NCBI GenBank assembly: GCA_022447485.1
Contig: JAKVCH010000028.1
Span: forward strand, 1-15,639
Direction: 5' to 3'
Length of the DNA: 15,639 nt
Source: Polyangiaceae bacterium
GTDB taxonomy: Bacteria > Myxococcota_A > Polyangia > Polyangiales > Polyangiaceae
In this document: piece by piece, positions 6,941 to 12,885 of the stretch
How positions within the stretch are numbered: position 1 is the stretch's first letter
Layout of the letters: the number at the start of each line of letters is the position of its first letter
Notes under the pieces: generated by a model
Told to the model about the DNA's origin: nothing
Seen by the model: the letters and a program-made list of their open reading frames with translations, nothing else
Databases searched by the model: none
Position numbers and translations under genes: made by a program

Positions 6941-6998
6941 AGAGAACCACCTGGTCCGAACGTGAGTGGGTTCTTTGAATACACTGTGGTGGTTTTTT
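6941..6998 (+). terminator. Possible intrinsic terminator with long loop
   Basis: AACCACC (6945-6951) pairs perfectly with GGTGGTT (6988-6994). The stem can be lengthened to 11 bp by A-T and G-T pairs into the T-run 6993-6998. The 36-base loop is long and the stem takes part of the T-run, which weakens the call. It would end transcripts from the gene at 6535 or from a small RNA. Confidence 0.35.
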
Positions 6999-7060
6999 CA
7001 GAGTGTTCGCCTCGCAATAACCTTCGCATCGCAATCAACGGAGCCCCAGGCAACTCTCCC

Positions 7061-7124
7061 CGCAGAGACCAGAGCCCGCAGCGACTAGCGCCGGCAGAGA
7101 CTAGAGCCGGCAGAGACTAGAGCC
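7061..7124. repeat. 16-bp tandem repeat, 4 units
   Basis: Four contiguous 16-bp units begin at 7061, 7077, 7093 and 7109. The last two are identical (ggcagagactagagcc) and the first two differ at two to four positions. The array lies 73 bases before the kinase start, in its leader or promoter region. It does not resemble the 20-bp array at 932-1031 beyond general GC-richness. Confidence 0.9.
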
Positions 7125-7196
7125 GACCGAATCTTTCGGGGGAGTGCAATCATTTGGCCGTAGATTGTCGGCTCGAGGCATCGTATCCTTGTCTTG

Positions 7197-7931
7197 ATGT
7201 CGACTCTTCGAAACTTGCGTCAAGCAACTGAGGCTACACCGGAAGACGTGGGGGCTTTGACTGGGTTACTTGCCCATGACCTCAGAAACCCTCTAGCGGC
7301 AATGCTGAGTAATTTGTCCTTCATGAGTGCGGAGGTGGACTCTCTCAATGATGAGCTGCGGGAGGTGTTCGAGGACTTGTTGCTCTCTGTCGAATCGATG
7401 ACTCGTATTACAGATAGTCTCGAGGTCTTCGGGCGAGAAATGAGTGCAGCTCCCGTTGAGCTCCCGCAAGCTGTGTCGGCTAGCTCAGTTGTTGATGCAA
7501 TATTACCTCAAGCCAAGCGCGCTGCAGGTAGCCATGGGGTGACTTTGATGACCGCATGGGACTCTGTCGCTCAGCGAGAGATACGAGCGGTAGAACCCCA
7601 TGCTTCACGCGCCCTTTCAGCTCTTTTGCACAACTCAATTGCGCTCTCGCCCTCAAGGGGTGAAGTCCTCTTTCAAGCAAGGGCAGACGCCCAGCAGATA
7701 GTCTTTTCAATTCTTGATTCAGGACCAATTCTCTCTACGGAGATTGCCCCCCGCGCGTTCTCCGCTTTGGAGCAAGTTGGCTTGAAGACAAATCCTGAGG
7801 GTCGGTACAGTCGAGGCTTGGGGCTCTACGTAGCGGGAGCTTCAGCTCGTGCGGCAGGAGGAGAGTTGAGAGCTCTCACGGTGGGTGATCGTAATGCTTT
7901 TGAATTAAGCTTTCGAAGCGCTTCTTCATAG
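7197..7931 (+). CDS. Small soluble histidine kinase (HisKA + HATPase, no sensor domain)
   Basis: This is a 244-aa protein with no signal peptide, membrane segment or PAS/GAF domain. Residues 18-80 are a HisKA dimerisation domain with the H-box LLAHDLRNPLAAMLSNLSFM (His27). Residues about 95-242 fit an HATPase_c domain: N-box ALLHNSIALSP (Asn146), G1-box SILDSGP (Asp174, Gly176) and G2-box SRGLGLYVAG (Gly207-Gly209). The G1 box is shorter than the usual DxGxG, and the residues that normally bind Mg-ATP in the N-box are degenerate, so activity is uncertain. No response regulator is adjacent, so it is an orphan. Starts are TTG 7194 or ATG 7197; I chose ATG, although no good Shine-Dalgarno is near. 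It is convergent with the lipoprotein gene ending at 7974. Confidence 0.85.
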   Translation: MSTLRNLRQATEATPEDVGALTGLLAHDLRNPLAAMLSNLSFMSAEVDSLNDELREVFEDLLLSVESMTRITDSLEVFGREMSAAPVELPQAVSASSVVDAILPQAKRAAGSHGVTLMTAWDSVAQREIRAVEPHASRALSALLHNSIALSPSRGEVLFQARADAQQIVFSILDSGPILSTEIAPRAFSALEQVGLKTNPEGRYSRGLGLYVAGASARAAGGELRALTVGDRNAFELSFRSASS

Positions 7932-7973
7932 AGAGGGATTGGCTTTTTGAGAGCAGGTGCCTTGCTTGGCGTT

Positions 7974-9110
7974 TTAGGGCTGGAGCATGACGATTTCCTC
8001 AGGTGGGCGCAGGAGCAATTTGCCTGTTTCGCCCGCGCAGCCCCAACAACTTGAAAAGTGCATTCTTGGGCGAATGGACGGCGCATAGGCCAATACAATC
8101 GGGCCTTTTTCGTTTTCCATAATAAAAGTAGCTGCGAGTCTTCGAGTGTCTTCATTGGCGTACCAAGCTGCGACGAAGCTAGTGCTCTTGCCGGAGCGAG
8201 CCGCGACAACCAATAAACGAAGGCCCGTTGCAGGGCGCCAGAAGACAGGGTGATGAGTGAGCGTGAAGCCTTTGGTCTCTCGAGTTCCGCGCTCAAAAAC
8301 GGTTTGAACTGTTTCCGCTTGAAAGAGCTCGAGGTCTTGACTCAATGGGCGCGTTTTAGGATCGGACTCGAGGAGTGCTTTGAGAGAGTCGAGATCTAAA
8401 TCCGTTTCTTCGTAGGCGAGTCCCTGCTGTGGCTCCGTGAGCAATGCGGCATTCGGAGGACCGTAACAGCAACGAAATCCAAGCTTAGAGGTCTCCCTGT
8501 CTCCAGCCGTCTGGCGTCTTGCGCAACGACGCTCTGAGTCAGGGAGCTGTGGTCTGCTTCCGCGAATGATATCTTCACCATTATAAGCAGAGTTTTTGGT
8601 AAACTGACTGGCCGTCCACTCGCGATGAAGGCCCAGAGAGAGCACTCCAAAGTCGCTGAGACAACTAGCTGATGGGCAGGGGGTACTACCCCCAGGAAAG
8701 TCTGTGTTCGCTGCTCCTTTACAGGCTCTTTCCCATTCAGCGTCGGTGCACAGACGTCCTGGCTGTCCGCCTTGGCTTTGGGTAGCGCACAGTCGGGTCG
8801 CTTCGGCCTTTGTCACCGCCAGAGGCTCCTCGCTTGTCGCCTTTATTTTCCAAATATCGCTATCGATACGGAAGGGCCCGAGCTCGACTTTGTGAGGGGT
8901 ATTCTCTGTTGTTGGATCGCGACCGGGTGTCCCTGCTTGGCTACCGGCGAGCAGGGTGCCCATTGGGATATGTTGAACCCGCGGAGGGCTCTTCTCGACG
9001 ACTTCTCGATTCATTTGAGTAGGGTTTTGCTTTTTCTTTGAGCAGGTAATTGGGGAAAGAGCAGCGCAAAGGCAAAGAACTGAGGAGATCGTCTTCCGAA
9101 AGCAAATCAC
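7974..9110 (-). CDS. SUMF1/FGE-fold lipoprotein, probably non-catalytic
   Basis: I chose the GTG at 9110 (378 aa). It gives MICFRKTISSVLCLCAALSP followed by ITCSKKK, which looks like a lipoprotein signal with the lipidated Cys near residue 23, although its lipobox is not ideal. The upstream ATG at 9179 would add 23 residues, spoil this signal and overlap the divergent gene. Residues about 50-218 match the formylglycine-generating-enzyme/SUMF1 domain: MGTLLAGSQAGTPGRDP, GRLCTDAEWERACKG (118-132), EWTAS (164-168), GSRP (184-187) and GFRCC (211-215). The two catalytic Cys of true FGE (in the 'MCHRSYC' stretch) are absent, so sulfatase activation is unlikely and a binding or structural role is inferred. 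Residues about 260-378 form a second domain that I do not recognise, with CWGC at 355-358. Cys content is high (13 after the signal), suggesting disulfides outside the cytoplasm. Confidence 0.8.
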   Translation of the reverse strand: MICFRKTISSVLCLCAALSPITCSKKKQNPTQMNREVVEKSPPRVQHIPMGTLLAGSQAGTPGRDPTTENTPHKVELGPFRIDSDIWKIKATSEEPLAVTKAEATRLCATQSQGGQPGRLCTDAEWERACKGAANTDFPGGSTPCPSASCLSDFGVLSLGLHREWTASQFTKNSAYNGEDIIRGSRPQLPDSERRCARRQTAGDRETSKLGFRCCYGPPNAALLTEPQQGLAYEETDLDLDSLKALLESDPKTRPLSQDLELFQAETVQTVFERGTRETKGFTLTHHPVFWRPATGLRLLVVAARSGKSTSFVAAWYANEDTRRLAATFIMENEKGPIVLAYAPSIRPRMHFSSCWGCAGETGKLLLRPPEEIVMLQP

Positions 9111-9163
9111 GTGGTAAGATTGCTTGTAGACACGCACAGAGACAATACTGAATTGAAGCGAGA

Positions 9164-9421
9164 ATGAAGATGATTCCACAAAATCTATTGCAGCGGTTCA
9201 GCAAGGTCATCGTGGAGACGGCAGCCCCCTTGAACTCCCATCAGCTCGGGCAACACCCCTCGCTGGAGCGTTTATCTGCCGCTGAACGGCACTTATTGGA
9301 AAAATCGCTTGAAAGCATCTTGCTGGCCATGGTCAAAGTCGAGCGCCGTCCGACGGCGGAAGAGGTCGAATTCGCCTTGACTGCACGGGTCTGGCCAGGC
9401 AAGCCCACCGCGGAAAAGTAG
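9164..9421 (+). CDS. Hypothetical protein, 85 aa
   Basis: This is a small, mostly helical cytoplasmic protein. The segment LSAAERHLLEKSLESILLAM (38-57) is an amphipathic helix, followed by a second, Glu-rich one (TAEEVEFALTARVW). There is no signal peptide, Cys pair or catalytic motif, and I do not recognise a family. ATG 9164 is the chosen start, with a GAAGCGAGA stretch just upstream as a weak ribosome site; ATG 9170 is also possible. Only 53 bases separate it from the GTG of the divergent lipoprotein gene, so the promoters overlap. TTGCTT (9120-9125) and AATACT (9144-9149), 18 bases apart, are a weak candidate for this gene. The stop is 4 bases before the FKBP gene, pointing to cotranscription with it. 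Confidence 0.7.
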   Translation: MKMIPQNLLQRFSKVIVETAAPLNSHQLGQHPSLERLSAAERHLLEKSLESILLAMVKVERRPTAEEVEFALTARVWPGKPTAEK

Positions 9422-9425
9422 AAGA

Positions 9426-9971
9426 ATGTCTAATTACCAAATTGGCCCAGAGACTTTCGTCACCGTGCGAGCCCATGTTTTTGACGAGGAAGGCGAGGCG
9501 GCCTGTGAGCCAGAGATTTTGGCGTTCGTTTTTGGTCTCGGTTCTTTATTCCCGGAATTGGAGCAGGAGCTCGAAGGAAAGTACGCCGGCGAGAAAGTAG
9601 AGTGCAAGTTGCGCCCTGAGCAGTCCTGGGGCCAGCGCCGGTCTGAGGGTATTTTAAGAGTCGAGCGCGGTGAGTTTCCCGATGATGTTTCGGTGGGCGA
9701 TCGCTTTGAGGTCGAAAATTTAGAGGGCGGCCTCCTTGTTTTCCATATTTTGGAGGTCAGCGAGGAAGAAGTGGTGGTAGACACCAATCACCCGCTCGCC
9801 GAGCAGCAGATTCAGGTTTCGGTTGATATTCTTGAAGTTCGACCGGCAACAGAGGAAGAGCTGGCGGTTGCTGAGGAAACGATGTTGGGGGAGCTAGGGG
9901 AAAGTTCTACTAATGCTGGAAATGATACAATCAAGCCTTCAGAATTGATTCGATTCAAAGATTCCCGATAA
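9426..9971 (+). CDS. slyD: SlyD-like FKBP-type peptidyl-prolyl isomerase
   Basis: This 181-aa cytoplasmic protein would catalyse prolyl cis-trans isomerisation and act as a folding helper. The N-terminal FKBP half (1-75) has FGLGSLFPELEQELEGKYAG, matching the 'GxGxLIPGLE.ALEG...G' core of SlyD. The inserted flap (IF) chaperone domain spans about 76-118, and the FKBP fold closes with DTNHPLAEQQIQVSVDILEV (119-138) and RPATEEEL, the clear SlyD signature ('GNHPLAG..L.F.V.V..VR.AT.EE'). Some active-site aromatics of FKBP look replaced (VRAHVFDEEG where SlyD has AYxVxxxDG), so isomerase activity may be low. The tail after 150 is acidic and lacks the His/Cys-rich nickel-binding extension of E. coli SlyD. 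It starts 4 bases after the preceding stop, with GAAAAGTAGAAG as ribosome site. Confidence 0.88.
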   Translation: MSNYQIGPETFVTVRAHVFDEEGEAACEPEILAFVFGLGSLFPELEQELEGKYAGEKVECKLRPEQSWGQRRSEGILRVERGEFPDDVSVGDRFEVENLEGGLLVFHILEVSEEEVVVDTNHPLAEQQIQVSVDILEVRPATEEELAVAEETMLGELGESSTNAGNDTIKPSELIRFKDSR

Positions 9972-9979
9972 ACCCTTGA

Positions 9980-10049
9980 TTGTTGTCACTGGTACGATAA
10001 CAACAGTCCTCAACGGATCCGGCGAAGTCCAAACGACGTCGGCGACTTC
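9980..10049 (+). promoter_or_regulatory. Two hairpins between slyD and the next gene
   Basis: TTGTTGTC (9980-9987) can pair over all 8 positions (one G-U) with GATAACAA (9996-10003) around an 8-base loop. Downstream GAAGTC (10024-10029) and GACTTC (10044-10049) form a 6-bp stem followed by TTTT (10050-10053). They fill most of the 132-base gap. They could partly terminate the slyD transcript or protect its end, so the downstream pair of genes may have its own level of expression. Confidence 0.35.
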
Positions 10050-10103
10050 TTTTCCGGCGGAGTCTTGTTTGGGAAAAGAAAAGAGAAGGAAGAGAATAGA
10101 GCA

Positions 10104-10295
10104 ATGATTGATGAAGCCCTTCGATTTGACGTGCGAATTCGCGAACGAATGATTCAGCGTGGACTTGTTTCTCAAGACGAGATTGATGCGCGGCTTGCTA
10201 ACCTCAAAGACTTAGAGTCAGAGTCGGAGTTGATCGATGTCGATCCCCCCGCTGCTGAGCCTGTGGCTGTTGAGCCCGAGGGAGAAACCGCGTGA
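10104..10295 (+). CDS. Hypothetical protein, 63 aa
   Basis: ATG 10104 is preceded by AGGAAGAG at a 9-base spacing, which supports this start over the in-frame TTG at 10065 that would add a lysine-rich 13-residue leader. The product is a charged, mainly helical protein. Residues 1-38 (FDVRIRERMIQRGLVSQDEI followed by DARLANLKDLE) look like two short helices joined at a Gly. The last 25 residues are acidic and Pro/Ala/Glu-rich and probably disordered. I do not recognise a family or function. Its TGA overlaps the GTG of the DUF1844 gene (GTGA, 10292-10295), so the two are translationally coupled and may act together. Confidence 0.75.
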   Translation: MIDEALRFDVRIRERMIQRGLVSQDEIDARLANLKDLESESELIDVDPPAAEPVAVEPEGETA

Positions 10296-10600
10296 GTGAT
10301 CAGGGCAGTTCTGTCCCCGACGATTCTGAGAAGGAGTCATCGACGGAGCTGCCCGCAGTCGATTTTTCGACTTTTATGCTCTCCTTGGGTCATTCTGTTC
10401 TTGTTCACCTCGGGCAAGCGCCATCGATTGATGGTCAACAGACGGAGCCTCACTTAGACCTGGCTCGCCAGACAATCGATTTACTCGCGCTCCTGCAAGA
10501 AAAGACAAAAGGCAACTTGAGCGGCGAAGAGGAGCGGATTGTCGAACAGTTGCTCTACGACTTGCGACTTCGCTACACCGAGGTTGCCTCCAAGGCGTAA
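10292..10600 (+). CDS. DUF1844 domain protein
   Basis: This is a 102-aa cytoplasmic protein. After a disordered acidic N-terminus (1-22), residues 24-97 match DUF1844: DFSTFMLSLGHSVLVHLGQA (24-43), then a short spacer, LDLARQTIDLLALLQEKTKG (55-74) and EEERIVEQLLYDLRLRYTE. The family is common in deltaproteobacterial and related genomes and its biochemical role is unknown to me; it is probably all-helical. The start is the GTG at 10292 overlapping the preceding stop by 4 bases (GTGA), with GGGAGAAA upstream as a possible ribosome site inside the previous gene. The domain is intact and of usual length. The gene ends 76 bases before the convergent sensor gene. Confidence 0.93.
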   Translation: MSDQGSSVPDDSEKESSTELPAVDFSTFMLSLGHSVLVHLGQAPSIDGQQTEPHLDLARQTIDLLALLQEKTKGNLSGEEERIVEQLLYDLRLRYTEVASKA

Positions 10601-10613
10601 ACACTGCGTCCCT

Positions 10614-10660
10614 CGAAGGAGAGAAGGGTCGATCGGTTATTTTGTGATGACCTTTCTTCG
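10614..10660. terminator. Imperfect inverted repeat between convergent genes
   Basis: The stretch at 10614-10630 (cgaaggagagaagggtc) can pair imperfectly with 10649-10660 (gacctttcttcg) around an 18-base AT-rich loop. It sits midway between the stops of the DUF1844 gene and the sensor gene and could end transcripts from both sides. There is no classic T-run. Confidence 0.3.
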
Positions 10661-10676
10661 ACAAGAGCTCTGAATG

Positions 10677-12749
10677 CTATTCGTCTGAGCGCCTCCTGCG
10701 TTCTTGATCCGCGGATGATACTCGCTCCTCGGGGGAAAGCGCCTGATGAAGTTCCTCTTCGTGGATAGACGCTATCGTGGCACGAGGCTGGGGGCTCGTT
10801 GAGCGCTCGAGGTCGACTATCTTTGCTTTCCCCACATAAGGCTTACTCTCGACATGTGAGAGTTGTCCGACCTTTTTTACGATATCAGCCATTCGTTGAG
10901 TTTGGCTCAGAATCACGCTGAGTGCGTTCTGACTCTTTTCATCTTCAGGGATGCGTCGCTTCAAGTATTCTGTGTAACCTAAAATGCTCGTCAGCGGCTG
11001 ATTGAGCTCGTGAGCCGCTCCTCCGGCAACTTGGGCAATGACTGCCTGTTTCTCATGACTTTGCAATTCTTCGCGGGCGTACTGCAGTTGTGATTCCATT
11101 TGCAGGCGCTCACGAATATCAGTGAACACTCCCACTGTCCCCACGGGCGTCTTGCCCTCCATGAGCAGGCTAGCGCTTAAGGCAACGGGAATGAGTACTC
11201 CGTTCTTGGCCTTTAAATCGACTCGATAATCCTTCAGGCGACCTGCCCCGCCGAATTCAGTACCGTGAATTCGTTTCATAATGTCTTGGGCGACTCCATT
11301 CGGGTAGAGTTGACTTACTTTTAGGCCGATCAGAGCATCTTCTTTAGAATAGCCTAGCATCTGCGAGGCGGCTTCATTGAAAACAAGAACGCGCCCTCGC
11401 AGATCAGCGGAAACGATGCCGTCGACGCTACTTTCGATAATTCGAGATAAAAAGTCCCGAGTTTGGGCGAGTTGGCGCCCGAGGTGTCTTTCTCGGGTCA
11501 CGTCACGCATCGTGACTAAGTAGGTTTGATTTTCACTGGAGACACGGGAAAATTGTCCTGAGACGATCGTCGGTTGCTGTAGGCCAGTGCGTAATCGCAT
11601 GTCGACGCCAGCGGGGAGTATATCTTGGGAGAGACCCTCAATGATTTCCTTGAGCAACGCAGTATGACTTGGGTGAATATAGGCAAGCAGGCCCTCTTGA
11701 TCCTGGGCAATCGGGTCGGTTTGTTGTTCGTCTGGGGCGCTATCCCTCGGGGCTACATCTGTGAAAGGAGTCTTGCCTCGCTGAGGGTGAGACTCTTGCG
11801 CTCTTGGCGGCGGGCTCAGTCGAAGAGCTGCCTGATTCGCATAAAGAATTCGTCCTTTTTGGTTGATGACAAGTAGAGCGTCCCGAGAACTCTCGAAGAA
11901 ATCAACATAGCGGCCTAACTCCTCTAGGCGATAGGCGGCTCTTTGCTGCGCATCTTGATGCAAAGCCGTTTCCCGTCTTAAGTGCTCCAAGGTTTGAGCA
12001 TTACTCAGGGCAATACCAGTGGCGTTCGCGATTGCTTGTGCATAAGCCAAGTCTATCGTGGAGAAGTTATTACGTGCCGTCCGCCTCAGGTAAAGCACGG
12101 CCAGAGGGCCCTGGGCGCCCACGATCGGAACGAGTGCCATCGAAGCAAATCTTAAGGGAGCCTCATCCAGCACAGAGGCGATCAGGCTACTTTTCATCGA
12201 ATCATGAATGATGATCGGCTGGGCGGTTTTGACGGCTTGAACAATTTCTGGATACTTTTGCAAGTCAACCGGATGGTTACGGATGGTTGCATCATCACTA
12301 CTAGCGACGACCAGACCTTGATTGGTTCCTCTTTCTAATAAAACGATACTACTGCGATCGACCGACAATAGTTGTGCGACTTTTTCAACGACGGTATAAA
12401 GCAGGTCAGAGATATTTTCTTGTTGAGTGAGCTGTGCCGTGAGCGAGTTGAGTGTATTCAAGCGAGCAGCAAAGACGACATCACTCTCTGCCTTCGTCTG
12501 CGTCATGGTTGCAGGAACGTCAGGCTGTCGGTCTGCGTCTCGATGCTCAATCCCTTCTTGCCCCTCGGCTCTTGGGCTTTGCTCTGGGTGCGGAGGCGGA
12601 TTGCTCTCTCCATTCTCGAGGCACTGGCGCGGTCGCTCTCCTGAGTCTGATGAGGGGGAGGTCGCTTCCCCCGTTCCATTCCCCGATTCGGTCGTCGGTT
12701 CGGGATAGCTCTCCAACGAGCTTTTCGAGGGGACATCAGAGCGAACCAC
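10677..12749 (-). CDS. GAF-PAS-PAS-HisKA sensor protein lacking the ATPase domain
   Basis: This is a 690-aa soluble signalling protein. Residues 1-85 are a disordered Pro/Ser/Glu-rich tail. A GAF domain spans about 105-252 (DLLYTVVEKVAQLLSVDRSS to AIANATGIALSNA). A coiled coil covers 252-280. The first PAS (about 280-420) carries a Pro/Gln/Asp-rich insert near 312-352. The second PAS spans 431-550 (IIESSVDGIVSADLRGRVLV, GYSKEDALIG, GVFTDIRER). The HisKA domain at 565-635 has a complete H-box, AGGAAHELNQPLTSILGYTE (His580). After HisKA comes YVGKAKIVDLERS and a charged tail. No N, G1, F or G2 box follows, and only 76 bases remain before the convergent gene, so the ATPase domain is truly missing. 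It could be phosphorylated by a partner kinase or act by heterodimerisation (inference). The GTG start at 12749 is uncertain; Met82 (12506) is the alternative. Confidence 0.9.
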   Translation of the reverse strand: MVRSDVPSKSSLESYPEPTTESGNGTGEATSPSSDSGERPRQCLENGESNPPPHPEQSPRAEGQEGIEHRDADRQPDVPATMTQTKAESDVVFAARLNTLNSLTAQLTQQENISDLLYTVVEKVAQLLSVDRSSIVLLERGTNQGLVVASSDDATIRNHPVDLQKYPEIVQAVKTAQPIIIHDSMKSSLIASVLDEAPLRFASMALVPIVGAQGPLAVLYLRRTARNNFSTIDLAYAQAIANATGIALSNAQTLEHLRRETALHQDAQQRAAYRLEELGRYVDFFESSRDALLVINQKGRILYANQAALRLSPPPRAQESHPQRGKTPFTDVAPRDSAPDEQQTDPIAQDQEGLLAYIHPSHTALLKEIIEGLSQDILPAGVDMRLRTGLQQPTIVSGQFSRVSSENQTYLVTMRDVTRERHLGRQLAQTRDFLSRIIESSVDGIVSADLRGRVLVFNEAASQMLGYSKEDALIGLKVSQLYPNGVAQDIMKRIHGTEFGGAGRLKDYRVDLKAKNGVLIPVALSASLLMEGKTPVGTVGVFTDIRERLQMESQLQYAREELQSHEKQAVIAQVAGGAAHELNQPLTSILGYTEYLKRRIPEDEKSQNALSVILSQTQRMADIVKKVGQLSHVESKPYVGKAKIVDLERSTSPQPRATIASIHEEELHQALSPEERVSSADQERRRRSDE

Positions 12750-12885
12750 CTAGGCAGGCTATCATGAAGTTCCGCTTTTCGATGGAATTTCATTTTTTTG
12801 GCAATTTGGCCACCTGGCCGGTCTGTCCCGGGTTAACGAGATGAGCGCTTGCATGCGCGCCGTGCTGGACTAACATGCGGCGCCC
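12750..12885. promoter_or_regulatory. Divergent region, sensor protein / ClC, with short palindrome
   Basis: These 136 bases separate two divergent genes. GGCCA-CC-TGGCC (12808-12819) is a near-perfect palindrome beside an AT-rich stretch (12786-12807). Promoters for both directions must lie here, but I cannot place boxes with confidence. Confidence 0.3.

Larger units (their letters stand above)
6745..7196 (+). other. 452-base gene-free region with serial inverted repeats; candidate structured RNA
   Basis: No credible protein gene was seen on either strand. Perfect inverted repeats are CTTCACC/GGTGAAG (6798-6804 with 6852-6858), inside it CTAGCT-G-AGCTAG (6833-6845), then TCGATAG/CTATCGA (6904-6910 with 6924-6930), and AACCACC/GGTGGTT (6945-6951 with 6988-6994) merging into six T (6993-6998). 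Within the last loop GAAC/GTTC (6958-6961 with 6970-6973) can also pair. From 7061 to 7124 there is a 16-bp tandem repeat. A 15-codon frame (ATG 6931, TGA 6976-6978) with two Trp codons overlaps the last hairpin but lacks a Shine-Dalgarno. The remainder (7125-7196) is the leader of the kinase gene. A processed or independent small RNA is inference. Confidence 0.4.

Noticed and set aside
9164..9179. Earlier start (ATG 9179) for the minus-strand lipoprotein
   Set aside because: It would overlap the divergent gene start by 16 bases and put a 23-residue polar extension before a good lipoprotein signal.
12503..12844. Alternative frames on both strands over the sensor N-terminus
   Set aside because: They arise from the Pro/Ser/Glu-rich, GC-biased disordered region; none has a domain or a ribosome site.
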